A DNA stretch of 64,000 nt from Cryptomeria japonica (taxonomy: Eukaryota > Streptophyta > Pinopsida > Cupressales > Cupressaceae), in NCBI RefSeq assembly GCF_030272615.1, contig NC_081405.1, positions 23,143,772 through 23,207,771 of the forward strand, in the 5' to 3' direction. Made by a program: the position numbers and the translations under genes. Position 1 is the first letter of the stretch. Each line of letters begins with the position of its first letter. Below the pieces are notes generated by a model, which worked only from the letters and a program-made list of their open reading frames with translations, was not told the DNA's origin and did not search any database. Of this stretch, positions 1 through 12,155 are shown one piece after another.

Positions 1-20
1 CGTCCTACTATGTGTGAAAC

Positions 21-378
21 TGTCTAGTTTTAGGTGTTAAGCATCTTGTATAAGAGTTTGTTTTCTCTAGTTTCGAGCATGCAACAACTTGTATAAGACA
101 TGAAATAAAAATTCAAATGTGTCTGGTTTTGGGAATAAATCATCTCGTATAAGAGTTTGTTTTCTCTTGTTTCAGTCTTAACACCCCATGTAAGACAAAT
201 ATATGCTTGGTTTTGGGAACATCTTGTAAAAGACTTTGTTTTGTCTAGTTTCGAGAATGTGTAACCCCGTATAAGACATATATAAATGTTGCATCTAATT
301 TTTGGAATGAAGCATCTCGTGTAAGACTTTGTTTTTATCTAGTTTCAAGAATGAACATCCCATTTAAGACATGAAGAA
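21..378. repeat. Degenerate tandem repeat, about 4 copies of 80-100 bp
   Basis: Four successive units begin near 22, 121, 207 and 298. Each has the order tctrgttttggg, then catctcgtataag, then a tttgtttt run, then ctagtttcgag, and ends with a taagacat-like segment. Unit lengths differ (about 99, 86, 91 and 80 bases), so the array is old. It may continue to the left of the window. No coding potential is evident. Confidence 0.75.
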
Positions 379-1346
379 ATATAGTATAATATACTATAAA
401 GAGGGTGATTCTCCCTCTTAAGATGTCAACATATCCCTGTGTTGATGTCTTAAGGAAGCTACAAACAAGGATACCCACCTTCAATATCAAGGAGATGTCC
501 TTTTAGGCAACAATTTTCATAAATCCAAGTTAAAGAGGCAATACTCTTGCAAGCAAGGATAAGATAGTTGAAAAAGAGATATCTTGCAACAAGTGTAAAG
601 GGAATCCTTGGAGGAGAAGATATATTTTCTCAAAAGACATCTACCTCCAAGAGGAGTTCTTGAACAAACATAACATATTCTAGCAAAAGAAAGGAAGGAG
701 AACAAGAATGCCTACCTTCCTCCTATTGCTAGGTGAAAGGGATTCTTAGTGAAGGGTGACACACTTTTGACCCAAAGTGAGGGGTTTGTTTATAATAGAT
801 ATACATTTCCAAGTGTAGAATAGGTTGTAGTCAAGGATACACACCTCTTGCATAAGAGAGAATCCTTAAGCAAACAAACAACTTCACACAAGGAATGACA
901 TTGTGTCATAAGCAAACACCACTCAACAAAGAAAAAGTGGAACCTTAGAAAAGATAAGAGAAAGATCAATGCCCCCAAAGCATAGGGACAATGAGAAAAA
1001 TTAAACAACCTCTAAAAAGACATTATACATAAGAAAATACACTATTCCAAGCAAAGAAAGGTCCTAAACAAGGAACACACATGTACTCACATGAAGGAAT
1101 ATTCAATGCAAGAAAATACATCATGATATGCAAAATTAAACTCCAAAGAAGAGGTAATATTCAAGGAGAAAGAGAGAAATGAATATATAATGGCATTGCC
1201 CCCAAGCAAGGAAACAAGGAAGGAATATGTTGCCATCCCAAGATGTTTTTTATTAAAAAAGCATCACCTCTCATGACAAGGAGCCCTTGATGAAGTTAAC
1301 TACTAGTGTCAAAGGGTGAGCAACAACATGGAGGGTGAACGAAGTT
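379..1346. other. Noncoding stretch, no gene seen
   Basis: Purine-rich on the plus strand, with many aaggaa/acaagga runs. Short minus-strand open frames (517-705, 790-1008) are rich in Cys, Phe, Leu and Ser, have no motif and look like composition artefacts. It lies just downstream of the minus-strand gypsy-like remnant and may be its 3' untranslated part, but I see no LTR boundary. Confidence 0.5.
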
Positions 1347-2530
1347 CTAAGGCACTACCTCTTCACCATGAAAAAGGGCAACATTAGTTGTAAGAGCTAT
1401 GTGAGCTCTATCATATAGGTCTTGAACAAATGCTTTATAGGCTATACAATTTCCAAGTGAATGAGAATAACTACAATGGAAAAGAAAATTCTCATCTCCT
1501 TCCTTATTGTTATAATTGTATTTAAGTTTAATGAAAGGAAAAACAACATTCTTATCATACTCTAATCTCCAAAAGATTCTAGTAGCTAATTTCTCTTGAT
1601 TGCCAATATGAGTAGGTTTTTCCACTTGAGATGCAGGACAAGGGTTGCTAGAAGGAAATGAATTATTTTCTATTATTTTTAGTATTCCATTATCAATGGG
1701 TCCTTTCATTCCATTTTAAAAATTTGGACAATCATTGACATCATGGTCATTAGTTTGATGATGTGAGAAAAAAGGAGTGTTTGAGGAAGAAGCACCTTTA
1801 GATGGATGATATATTTTATGTCTTACAAATTAATCCTTAAGCTTTTGTACCCTAAGGAGATCATCCATAGGTGAATGATGAGGATGTCCTAGACCTTCGG
1901 TACTAGCTCGTGTAGGAGGGTTTATAGGGACTTTGATTCCTTGTTCATATTTTCCAAGTCCTTGTCGTTTATAACCTTGTTTTGAGATTATGTTATAGTC
2001 ATTCCTATAATAATGTTTTAATTGAGAAGGAGTATTATAGTGTATTTATTTAAAATTTGTAGTGTAAATACATCTAGAAGGGACAAAGGGAGAAGTAGAT
2101 GAAGAAAGAATATCCTTTGTAAGTAGATTCTCTTTTCTATCATCGTGCATATCCTCTTTGATAGGTTGGGAAGGAAGAAACTTATCATCTAAGACCACAT
2201 CTTTACTTAACATTATGTGGGGAGATAGATCATGAATAAAATGCATAAAATCATCTTCTATAAAAAACATTTGATGGTTAAGATAAGCTCTAGGAGAATA
2301 AGGGGGATCTAGAGAGATTAAAACACCAATATTTCAAGCATGTCTTCCTTGTGCTAGGGTATGTGTATGAGAAGAAGATAGTGTCATGTTTCTCTTCAAT
2401 TCTTGCTCTCCATTAGAGAGATCATTGATAGGAGTATTGGCTCTTTTTTCATTCACACATGAGATACCCTAGGAGAGGTACAAGTGTTAGGTTTTTCACT
2501 AGCATCTCTAGGATTATCATTATCTACGAA
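1347..2530 (-). pseudogene. Decayed gypsy-like gag/protease-region remnant with G-patch motif
   Basis: Read on the minus strand, a broken frame runs from about 2530 to 1347. At about 1992-1921 it encodes SKQGYKRQGLGKYEQG followed by IKVP and later STEGLGH. This fits the G-patch pattern (Gly-rich GxGLGkxxqG), a domain found in RNA-binding proteins and beside the protease of some retroviruses and plant Ty3-type elements. Near 1770-1710 it has HDVNDCPNF, and near 1480 FHCSYSHSLGNC with YKAFVQDLYDRAHI, resembling the degenerate His/Cys knuckle next to a helix in plant gypsy gag proteins. Stops occur at 1719-1721, near 1837 and at 2046. No RT or integrase remains. The G-patch match is what I see; the retrotransposon assignment is inferred. 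A decayed host RNA-binding gene is possible but less likely. Confidence 0.4.
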
Positions 2531-3975
2531 AGCTTTTATGTGATTCATACATTCAATGCGTTTTCATAAAAAATATCATCATAAAACAACATGCATCCTG
2601 ATTAAAATTTTGAGATTTAATTGATTAATAGGAAAAATTGTAGAAATTCTAAAAATGCAATATGCCAAAGTGCTATGAATGAAAAGAAGCAGTGTGAAGT
2701 GAAAGAAAGCATTACCAACACACGGTTTTGATAAATGTAAGTAAAAATAAATGTAATCATATGTGAAATGGCAATCAAATTAGATCTATTAAGTGTCATT
2801 ATTAATGCCTAAGATCAAATATGAAAACAAAAGTTACAGATTATGCAACCTACAAATCAAATTAACTAAAATAAATTAGGGTTTTTATGAATTTATACTC
2901 TAAATTTATGTATTTTTTATTATAAATATAATCTATGAGTGCAAAATTAAAAATTAAAATGTCTACAAATTAGATCCAAGAACACAAATAAGAAATAGTG
3001 GTGTAAGAAGTCGTGTTTGCCAAAATGTAATAGTGTAAATTTGGAAAGTAGGGTTATAATGAATAAAACCACTAACTAACTAAATTGACCAAAAAATTTA
3101 AAGAAGGGGGTAAATCCAATAGATCTAGCCTCAACTTGATTAGAAGGAGGGTTGAGAAGGCTAATTAGATTTACCCAATTGTGTGTTGATGTGAATTTCC
3201 TTCTTTCCAAGTTGAATTGTGATAATTGTGGAATTATGGCAAAATAGGTGATAATTGAAGTGATTTGACATAAATAGTAAGCTACATGTGTCCCACGGAG
3301 CCACTAACCTATATATGAGAAAATTAAGAGGTGTCGTATTTGTTCCTAGAAGTTCGAGTTGATTTTTTGAGACTAGGTAGTATCAATTCTCCATGGTCCT
3401 TTGAATTTTCCGCCATCGAAAGTTGAACCTGTTTGTCTTTGTGAACTCTGTCGATCCTCCTGAGCACAACTCTATACCTATTTGCTACACATAGAAAGAA
3501 AGGGAAATATATTGGGGATAGGGATTTGCTTAAGTCAAACCCTAGTTTAGGAATTAACCTTGAATGAAATAATGCAAATACATAAATAATTATTAAGGAG
3601 ATATACCTCAAATCTACAATTATTGATGATGATGCAATGCTCTTTGAATTTAATGGCATGACAAACACATGAACATGAAAAACCCTTATCACATACACAT
3701 GCTTACACAAGATTGATGTAATTTTGTTCCACAATGCTTGAATGATGAATATGCAGCCTTGAAGATCTCTAAAAAATGATTGATGATGAATTCTTCATGG
3801 ATGCATGAATTCTCTCATTGATGTTCTTCTATTGTGTAGATGAAAATAGGTTGATAAAATGTCTTTATATAGGGTTCCCTAGGTAATTTACTGATTAGGT
3901 TGACCTCCAATTGTCATGTATATCTACGGGGATCAATTCTCGTCGGGGAGATACAACACCTACCCCAATTCAAAT
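2531..3975. other. Noncoding stretch, no gene seen
   Basis: AT-rich sequence without convincing reading frames. The 136-codon minus frame at 3324-3734 has no family signature. It contains one imperfect inverted repeat at 3108-3176, listed separately. Confidence 0.5.
3108..3176. repeat. Imperfect inverted repeat (hairpin)
   Basis: The left arm begins gggtaaatcc and runs through tagcctcaac. The right arm reads ttgagaaggcta and ends agatttaccc. Arms of about 25 bases pair with small mismatches and indels around a loop of roughly 16 bases. It could be a foldback remnant or an RNA hairpin; no flanking target duplication was recognised. Confidence 0.4.
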
Positions 3976-4365
3976 TATAGGGTTTAGGCAGATCTAGAGA
4001 AAATATAAATTAACAATTATATGCATATTCAAATACACTAAGATGAATAAAAATACACAACACAAATAACACATAGATTTAATGTGGTTCACCCAAGATG
4101 GGATACATCCACAAAACACAGTCGTCCAATCTTTTCTTATTATCTATAAAAAACAATACAACACCATTGCAATGCCCTTTTACATTATAACTAATTATAA
4201 CATGCAATTTTAGGGCAACCTACAAAGTTATCTTTTTAGGGCTTTTTTTAATGTTGATTTTTTTCAGTGTACAAGTGTACAGTACTTGCATGATTAGTTG
4301 CAACATACTGACAAGGATACATTACAGTGTATAATACTTGCATGATCAGTCACCACATACCAACA
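3976..4365 (-). repeat. Solo LTR of the T5 Ty1/copia family
   Basis: This segment aligns along its length with the LTRs of T5 (28755-29186 and 33306-33678). Shared blocks are agggttt..gcagatc, taacaattatatgca, a central ggttcaccca block near 4089, gtccaatcttt, ttagggcaac and the terminal gtgtacagtactt...gatcagt..ccacat..caaca. Orientation matches T5 (minus). The terminal block is partly duplicated (4268-4316 and 4321-4365). No T5-type coding sequence flanks it, so this is a solo LTR, the usual product of recombination between the two LTRs. Similarity is clearly lower than between the T5 LTRs, so it is an older insertion. Confidence 0.75.
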
Positions 4366-4542
4366 AATGAGGTGTTAGGGGGAGGGGTACCTCATCATGG
4401 GACCCACCAATGGGTGTCCATGGCCTCAAAGTTGGAGAATGGGGTCAAATCAAACCTAGAGAGGGGATGAGGATAGGACATGCTAAAGTGGGAGCACAAA
4501 CATGAGGTGTAAATTGGATTGGTGACCATTTATGGCACTACA

Positions 4543-5270
4543 CCTACTATAGTATAATCATTCTCATGTTTTTTAGGAGATTCACTAGAAGACTTGAGAA
4601 CTTTGGTTTGGGTCATTGGTAACCAAAGGAAGGTCTCTAATGTTATGCTTAAAGGATTGGTACTTGTAGTATGTGTTGGGTAGATAGAGATACACAACCC
4701 TCTAGGTGATACATTGATTTTGTATCTAAATTCAATGGATTCTTTGAGGTCCTTATATAGGTCATCTTCAACATGAACCATCTCTAGAGTTGATAAGAAA
4801 AAAATCCTATCATGTTTGACATGAACATAAGGGCTTAAAGAGGCCACAATGCAATTGAATAAGGGACACAAACATAATGAAAAGACAAGAAATTCAACCA
4901 TAATATGAACTCAAGTTCATGATCCTCTATGACAATAAAGTCTCGAGTCCTTAGAGAAAAAAACTAGTAAAGAGTTGAATACACAATAGGCGTGATAACC
5001 AAAATTGATGTCCCCAAATATAATATTTCAAAAATAAAAGGATGAAACCTCTAGTAAGGTTTTAGATACTTTCCACATAAGCCACATGAGGAACCTATAA
5101 GTAGAATTAACCTAACTCTTCAACATGTTTCTAAAGAAGATTCTATGCACAAAATACCTGACAAAAGTGAAGCTTTCAATCCATTTACTTGAATTATCAA
5201 AATCATAAAAAGACAAAATAACATCAAGAATAGATCATTTACCTCCTAAACTATTTTTAATACAAGCTTG
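4543..5270. repeat. Dispersed direct repeat, copy A
   Basis: About 730 bases that recur at 6256-6969 in the same orientation. Shared blocks include ctactatagtataatc, ttggtaaccaaaggaagg, gtcctta and aagaatagat near the end. A minus frame of 123 codons (4530-4901) covers the left part and a similar but more broken one exists in copy B, so the ancestor may have encoded protein on the minus strand. The encoded residues match no family I know. Confidence 0.8.
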
Positions 5271-6255
5271 TAACGCTCTTGTATACTATTTGATCTCGTA
5301 TGCTCTTCATTTTTTGATGTGTTATGGCTATGTTGTAGGAACACTTTCATCGGTGCTTTAAAATGAACACAAATGTGTCTCTATTAGTGTTCAAGGTTGA
5401 TCTAGTCATCTCCTAGTGGGTCACGAGTTAATGGCCTGATCTTGGATGCATTGATTAGGTAGTGACACCAGGGAACCCTTAGAGGTGACTTGAGTTAACT
5501 CGGATGGAGTTTCGTGAGTTTAGACATTCACATGTGTATGGTGGGTTAGCAATTAGTTGAATTTGGCTTGAGGATGGGCATTAAACTTGAGTATGTTGTG
5601 CATGATGACACTTCATTACTTAAAAAGAATGTGCATTCTTGTGTAATTTCCTCCTATCCTCTAGGGTTCCTTAGCGGGGTATTGCATTGCTCATGACCAT
5701 TGTGAAAAATAGCTATTTGGCAATATGACACAATTAGCAACAAAAATAATAGAAAATCTTAAAACCTCAACTCTATAAAAGTAAATTCATGGAAGGTGGG
5801 AGTCAAGTGTCACATTGTCACTTTTAAGATCACAAAGAGCTTCATTGTCTAACTTTAAAATAAATCCTTTATGAGTTTTTTGGAAAAATCAAAGCATGAC
5901 ATCTAGATTGGATTAGTTGGTCAATGGGATTGATGCTTATTAAATAGAAACTCACAATCGGCCACCTCATGACCTAGATTATGTGAGCGTACAATTTTTG
6001 TATAAGGGTCTAACATGGAGGAGAAATTGGATAAATAGAAGTTTGACAAGAATCAACACTTCTAAGTAGGGTGTTTTACCAAGAAGCTTGGTTTCCTTCT
6101 TAGCTTCTTAGAGGACTCACCAATTGAAAAGTAGCTATTAGCTCCTTCACCTTCACCTTATTGTTAGGCTTGGAAATTTATGGCTGAAACACTTGATGTT
6201 AAGGTCCACTAGACCTTGAACCATTCACTCCATTATTGTAATTATTTTTATATTT
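5271..6255. other. Unassigned spacer between repeat copies A and B
   Basis: No gene seen. The right part (about 5900-6250) gives a stop-filled minus-strand translation rich in Asn, Ser and Gly, possibly part of the same decayed unit as copy B. No LTR edges, polypurine tract or primer site were recognised. Confidence 0.4.
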
Positions 6256-6969
6256 CCTACTATAGTATAATCATTCTCATGTTTTTTAGGAGAATCACTG
6301 CAAGACTTGAGAGATGGTTTGGGTTGTTGGTAACCAAAGGAAGGTCTCTAATGTTATGCTTACAAGATTGGCACTTATAGTATATGTTGGGTAGATAGAG
6401 ATACATAACCCTCTAGGTGAGACATTGATCCCCTATCTAGATTCAATGGATTATTTGAGGTCCTTAGATAGGTCGACTTCAACAAGAACAATCTCTAGAG
6501 TCGATAAGAAAAAAATCCTATCATTTTTTACATAAGCAAAAGGGCCTAAAGAGGCCACAGTGCAATTAAAGAAGGTGCACAAAGATAATGAAAAGCCAAG
6601 AAATTCAATCATAATAGGAACTAAAGGTCATGCTCCTCAAAGGCAATAAAGTCTCACGTCCTTAGGGAAAAACTAATAAAGAGTGTGCGATGGTCAAAAT
6701 TGATGTTCACAAACTTAATATTTGAAAAACAAAAAAGGATGAAACCTCTAGTAAGGTTTTAGATACTTTGCACATAAGCCCTATGAGGGACCTAGAAGTA
6801 GAATTGATCTAGCTTTTTAGCATGCTTTCAAAGAAGATTCTATGCACAAAATACCTAACAAGAGTGAAGCTTTCAAGTCATTTACATCAATTATCAAAAT
6901 CACAAAAAGATAAAACAACATCAAGAATAGATAATGCACCTCCTACATTAATTTTAATATAAACTTATG
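6256..6969. repeat. Dispersed direct repeat, copy B
   Basis: Second copy of the segment at 4543-5270, starting 1,713 bases further on. The two diverge by many substitutions and small indels. The flanks differ: a solo LTR lies left of copy A and unassigned sequence left of copy B. That fits an old segmental duplication or two members of an unknown repeat family better than an LTR pair, because the ends lack TG...CA. Confidence 0.8.
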
Positions 6970-9108
6970 AATGAAAAGTTTCAATGATACTATTATTCGA
7001 TATATAAACCAAAAATCCAACATAAACTATTAAATCACTACAACTAATGACCACTCGAATAAAAAATTATTTTATAAAATTTTAAAAATTGATAAAAAAG
7101 ACATATAAGATAAAACAAAAAAACACCAATAAATCAACACTAACAAGAACATACAAATGAAATGAAGTCAAACCCTAATAAAGCTCCACTCTCTGAACCT
7201 CCCCTTAACCTATAACTGTCACCTCATGTTCCATTCAAAGTTGAATGTTTTCTTCCATAAAAAGTTGTGTCATTGACATACACCTATATTTCAAGGTGAA
7301 AACTACATACAATCACCATCCTATATAAATTTAAGATCTCTTCTGCAAGTAGTATGTGTTGTCATATAGGATGCTTTCCTTAACATGAAAGCTTGAAAAC
7401 GAAAGATACAGATGCTTTCCTTAACATGAAAGCTTGAAAACGAAAGATACAGTTGAATATCATGAAGAAAATCTTTGTGAGAAAATTTTCCCATTAAGAA
7501 TTAATTGAAGACTTTGAGTTTCCTTTTATGGAGTAGCTTTAAACTTTTGACAAACAATTCCATCAATGCTTTTAATTAAAAATTACTAATAATTCCATGA
7601 ATGCTTTTTTTAAGGGAATAGACAAGAAAAGAAACAACCACCAAACTTGTTCACGATTGTCAATAATATAATTTTGTTAGCTTGAATCGCGCAAGGGTCT
7701 CTTTCTCTCTTTACATATAAATATTAATTTTGTGAAAAAGTTTATTATATACATTCACACATTGAATACATGGGAATATAAATTAGTATTTTATTTTAAA
7801 GAGTTCTAATAGTTATATTGATAATAAATTATATGTTAAATAATATATTAGAAAATATAAATTAGTATATTTATTTTTATAGGAATATAGGTAAAATATA
7901 TTGAAAGACATCATATTTGTTTATTATTCTACTTAAAAAATGATATCGTAATTAATATTAATTTATTAAAATATGATACAAAAAATCTATTGACACTACA
8001 TTATTATTATTATATTATTATATCATTATATATTTATTTTGTATTCATCCTTATCCTTAAAGAAAAAAGTGATTTTATGTAGGGATACTTTCAATCCCTC
8101 ATATTTAATAATATCATTTTTAAAAATCTTGTAATAAAAATAATAAATAAAATATTTTTTTGTTTTTAAATACGTCAAGTGTCACAAACACATCAAATAA
8201 AATGTTTCTATTTTTTATTGACAGATTTTTTTGCATCCATATATGAATGCAATAGACTTTTAACATAATTAAAATTTATACAAGAAAATATATCAAAACT
8301 TGTTATGACATTTAAAATAAAAAAATAAAAATTTCTATTTATTCTTTTTTATCTTATATTAAAATTATAAAAATAATTAATAAAATGAAACATCATCGTC
8401 TACTCTTTACCTTATAAGGATATTTTAATGTTTTATATGGTCTACATTCATTATCTTACGGAATGAATCATGGAATGCATCTATGAGGATAGTCCTTCAT
8501 GTTATTATCCTCGTTTTTTCAAAAATTTATCTTATTTTTCTTTTCTTTTTTATTTTTTTTGGATAGGGCATTTTTTAAATGATTTTTTGAATAATATTTG
8601 TTTTTTTTTTAATATAAATTTGTATCTTTTTTCAATACACTATGAGAGGATAGTCTATTATGTATATTTTCTTTTACTCATTTTTATTGTCTTTTTGAAG
8701 TTGACTGCATAGAAATATTTTGTATTTTTTATAATACAACACTTGGATTTTGAATATACGAATTGTTGTTGGAAGAAAATATTGTTTTTGATATATAAGC
8801 CCAAATTATTCTCTTGATGATTGTGGTGGCATAATAAGTCAATATTTATGATATACCACATTCTCTCCCATCTTTGTCTTTCGCCTTTACTATATATTCT
8901 TCTCCCAATCATACCCTATTACAAACATCTCTCCTCATACTTTGTTAATTACATATTTTCATATAAAAATATCTATCTAATGGGGCATGACCCATTTATA
9001 ATACTAATTTAGATGGTGTCTCTTTAGTTTGTGGCTCTGCAAGCTCCTTCAGTGAATTATGGTATGATCTACATTAGTTGTACATTTCCTACCTTTATCT
9101 TGCCAACA
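6970..9108. other. AT-rich noncoding region, probably includes the T1 3' LTR at its right end
   Basis: Very AT-rich, with long A and T runs between 7600 and 8800. Frames such as 8470-8712 (plus) and 8658-8912 (minus) are Phe/Tyr/Ile-rich artefacts of that composition. The right edge at 9108 (ccaaca) sits against a polypurine tract and is the predicted start of the T1 LTR on the minus strand; its far end could not be found. Confidence 0.5.
7370..7451. repeat. Perfect 41-bp tandem duplication
   Basis: The 41-base unit beginning gatgctttccttaac and ending aaagataca occurs twice in a row, 7370-7410 and 7411-7451, with no mismatch. A perfect duplication in otherwise decayed sequence is a recent replication-slippage or repair event. 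Confidence 0.95.
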
Positions 9109-9121
9109 TCACCCCCCTTTT
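9109..9121 (-). other. Candidate polypurine tract of T1
   Basis: On the minus strand this reads AAAAGGGGGGTGA and is followed directly by TGTTGGCAAGATAAAGG, the form of a plus-strand primer next to an LTR start. It lies downstream of the minus-strand coiled-coil remnant, as expected for the 3' end of that element. Confidence 0.5.
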
Positions 9122-9214
9122 AAAATTTTGGCTAATCCTCAAGCCAACTCTACTCTACTATGCAAGAAGAATAACCCTATAAATCTCTTTGTGATTAGAA
9201 AAAGTGTTATCCCA

Positions 9215-11573
9215 TTGTGTCTTGGCTTGCTGCAACTATCGATTTTGCACTTGAATTTGAATCAATAAACTCTCGTATCCATAAGGGCATTAGAAATTTG
9301 GATTTGTTGATCCAATTTATATGCATCCTAAAGCATTCCAATAGTATGGGCTAATGACAACTTGATTACTTCTCCCAACCGATGAAATTAATGCCTTAGC
9401 TGATCCTATTGGTCTTGCAATTGTTGGATCTGTGTGTGCAAAGTATTGATTTGTACCCTAGACTCTCCCTCTAAATCTTGTAAAGCATCATATATAATAA
9501 CCGCTTGGATTATTTGTGCCTCAACTGAGCTTTTAGAGGAGCTATAATTGTGGGGCATTATAAGAAATATTGATAAAGGGCATTGATGTCACCCTCAATA
9601 TTATTGAGTGTACTAATATGTGGTTCTAGTGTGGAATGAGTGGTGGCACACTTTTGCCTTTCTTCATCCATCTTTATTTTTTGAAGCTCTACCATTAACT
9701 TTTGCCATATTTTTTATTTTATAATTGTATATCTTGTAGGACTCCACCCACGAGGGTTTTGAGTTGCACTTCAATGAGCCAAGGAGGAATCCTTTTGTAA
9801 CTAAGGAAATTTATCTTATGTGTCCTTCAAAAAATCTTCCAACTATTATGAGCTATCCACATGCTACTTCACAATCTCTTCTCTTGTTGTTTGGTCTAAT
9901 AGGTCTCCTGATTGAAATTCTTGAGGGGGAGAAATATTGCTTAGATCAACCTGAGACCCCATTAATGGGAGTTGTAGCAATTACAAAGATGCTACTGGTT
10001 GAAGTTGTTTCTACCATACCAAGAAGTCTTCAATAAGCTACATGGATGAAGTAGTGAAGAAAGAGGTGTATCTAATGTATGCAGAGGATAAGGGCCCCTT
10101 GGTTTGCGGGCTTAGATTTCTAATAAGACACTTTTTCATATTTTGCTTCTTCCTCACACATCTCTTGGTACGCCTTCGTGGTGGATTCCTAAATCTTTGT
10201 TTGGATTTTATTGGTGACCTTTGTCTTTTCAAGCATCAATTTATCGAGCCTCACCACAACTCCTTTGAATTTCAATGAGCTTTTATCTTTGAGCAGGAGG
10301 AGTGGGAATTATCTCTACAATAATTGTCTCTTTCATCTTCTCTTATTCTTGTGCAACTTGCTCCCTTTTGTGTTTAAGTGTAGTAGCCAATTCATTTAGA
10401 AGACGATACATCAAGTCCATGAAAGTAGTATTAGAGGCCACCATATACTTGATTAGGGATTTTTTTCCAATGACCTTATTAGATGCCACCACATCTTTGT
10501 AAACTTCTAAGGTGTTTTCTCAAACATGGTTCATTATGACCTTTCTCCTTCCTTCTATTCGTTTTCCTCTTCACACTCACTTGTAGTAGAGTTGTAGATG
10601 CCTCTTCTTCTTATGGCTCCCTTTGTGGCGGTGAGGTGGGTAGTCTAAGACACTTTGGCCTCCTTGTGCCACCCTTGGATTGTGTGGATTGCGTTGGGGA
10701 TGTTCTTTTTGGTATTTAGGTACCATCAACCTTGTACATTCTTTAATGTATTATTTTCCTAATGCCATTTATAATTTACCCATAAGAAGTTAAATTGTTT
10801 AACTAACTGTGGTGAAAGAGACCATGTAAAAGCAAAGTTACGATTACCATTTTTCTTCTAGAAAAAAGACAAAATATCTATGCTTCCCATTTGGAATCTC
10901 CTATTTTTTGGGGTTATGACATCCGCCATAAGTTGTAAGAGGATCTATGATAGCTATGAAATTTGCCATGAGATACTATGAAAACTATGACAATATTTAT
11001 TATAGAATCCTTACATAGGTGCCCATGCATGAGAGATGCCTTATAAAAGTTGTAAGAGCATCTGTAAGTTGTTATTTTGGGTGGATTTGATTGATTCCAA
11101 AGATCTAGGTGTGAGTTTTTACAAGTGTCTTTTCTACCTGTTGTTTGGTGATACCACAACGAAATTCATCCTCAGAAACTCCTACTCCTATAAATTGATG
11201 CCTGAAGCTAAAATTACTCAATTAGTCTTGTTCAGTTTTTAAGATAAATGAGTGCTGTCAGATTTTATAGAGGTTTATCGAGAAGTGTGTTGCTTAAACT
11301 TCTTTGTCTCAAACTTATGCAACTCCCTCAGGAGCCTGCAAACGACTGGTATTCTCTTATCTCTATGATTCGCAAACTTCTATTTCCACTCTAGCTTAAT
11401 CTCCTTACCACAATTTCCTTATTGTTGTGCCTCTTTGTATGTTCCACCTATGATTCAGGCAACAATTACAATCAATTTTTCCAGTGGCGATAAAGAGTTT
11501 TACTAGCTTCTCCTTTGAGGCATGACAACTGCAATCGTAAATCCTCGATCTCTTTGATTGTGGCTTCATTAAC
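9215..11573 (-). pseudogene. Decayed coiled-coil protein of T1 (gag-like?)
   Basis: Minus-strand translation, with frame changes and stops, gives long heptad-like stretches: near 11570 NEATIKEIEDLRLQLSCLKG; near 10400 FMDLMYRLLNELATTLKHKR; near 9480 SRVQINTLHTQIQQLQDQ followed by FHRLGEVIKLSLAHTIGML. Gln, Glu, Lys and Leu are enriched as in coiled coils. The frame appears to begin just downstream of the T1 primer site at 44906-44917 and to be cut by T2 at 11578. Position after a primer site suggests a gag-type structural protein. I recognise no named family. A host coiled-coil gene fragment is the alternative. Confidence 0.4.
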
Positions 11574-11578
11574 AAAAG
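11574..11578. repeat. Target-site duplication of T2, left copy
   Basis: AAAAG lies directly before the T2 5' LTR. The right flank of T2 (44771-44775) is AAATG, 4 of 5 identical, as expected for an old insertion. Confidence 0.55.
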
Positions 11579-12141
11579 TGTTAGAAAATTTACCACCTAA
11601 GGCTCTCGTTAGTCATCCATCTATCAGGAGCAAATAGCAAATTTATTAGGATCTTTATTCCTCCTACTTGCTCCTAACGTGCAACAATAAATGTTAATCA
11701 ATCAGAAGATTGTGTATGCAACAAGTTTGTTTTGCTCTGAGTTGAGCAAAGTAATGTTTGTGTGTACTAGCACTTGAGTTTGAGAAGAGTTTGTAGTGGG
11801 GGAGTAGATAGCTCCAGACAAAGGAAGAAGTCAATGTGTAAGCTCCTAAAGAGCAGAGAAACGAAAACTGCACAACACTAGATCCTTTGTGGATGATTGC
11901 TTACAACGATACATCACTGCAGATAAATTTGTTTGTAATTCATAGTGTATTTTAAGTCTTGAGTTTTAAATAATTTTGTAAAATCTTATTTTCTAATTAA
12001 ATAGACAAAAGAATTTTTCCTGTCTCTAGTTGTATTGTATTTGGATTTTATTTGTGTTTGTATTTCTAGGTGATTGGAAAAGAGAGCAATAGTATCTGTA
12101 TTTTGAGTGTGTGTCTATTTTGAGGATTTAAATTTCTAACT
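11579..12141 (+). repeat. T2 5' LTR
   Basis: 563 bases matching 44179-44770. Shared blocks include ttattrggatctttatycctcctacttgctc, gagaagagtttgtagtggg, agatagctc and, at the end, gtgtgtctat...ggattt.aatttctaac. By eye divergence is above 20 percent with several indels. The final base is t where the 3' copy has a. Confidence 0.9.
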
Positions 12142-12143
12142 AT

Positions 12144-12155
12144 TGGTATTAGAGC
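12144..12155 (+). other. T2 primer-binding site, tRNA-iMet type
   Basis: TGGTATTAGAGC lies two bases after the 5' LTR. It differs by one transition from TGGTATCAGAGC, the standard plant copia site complementary to the 3' end of initiator tRNA-Met. Confidence 0.85.

Noticed and set aside
4543-6969. The two 0.7-kb copies as an LTR pair of a short element
   Set aside because: The ends lack TG...CA, and no primer site or polypurine tract borders the 985-base spacer.
8470-9012. Open frames rich in Phe, Tyr and Ile on both strands
   Set aside because: They are products of extreme AT content, with no motif and mutual overlap.
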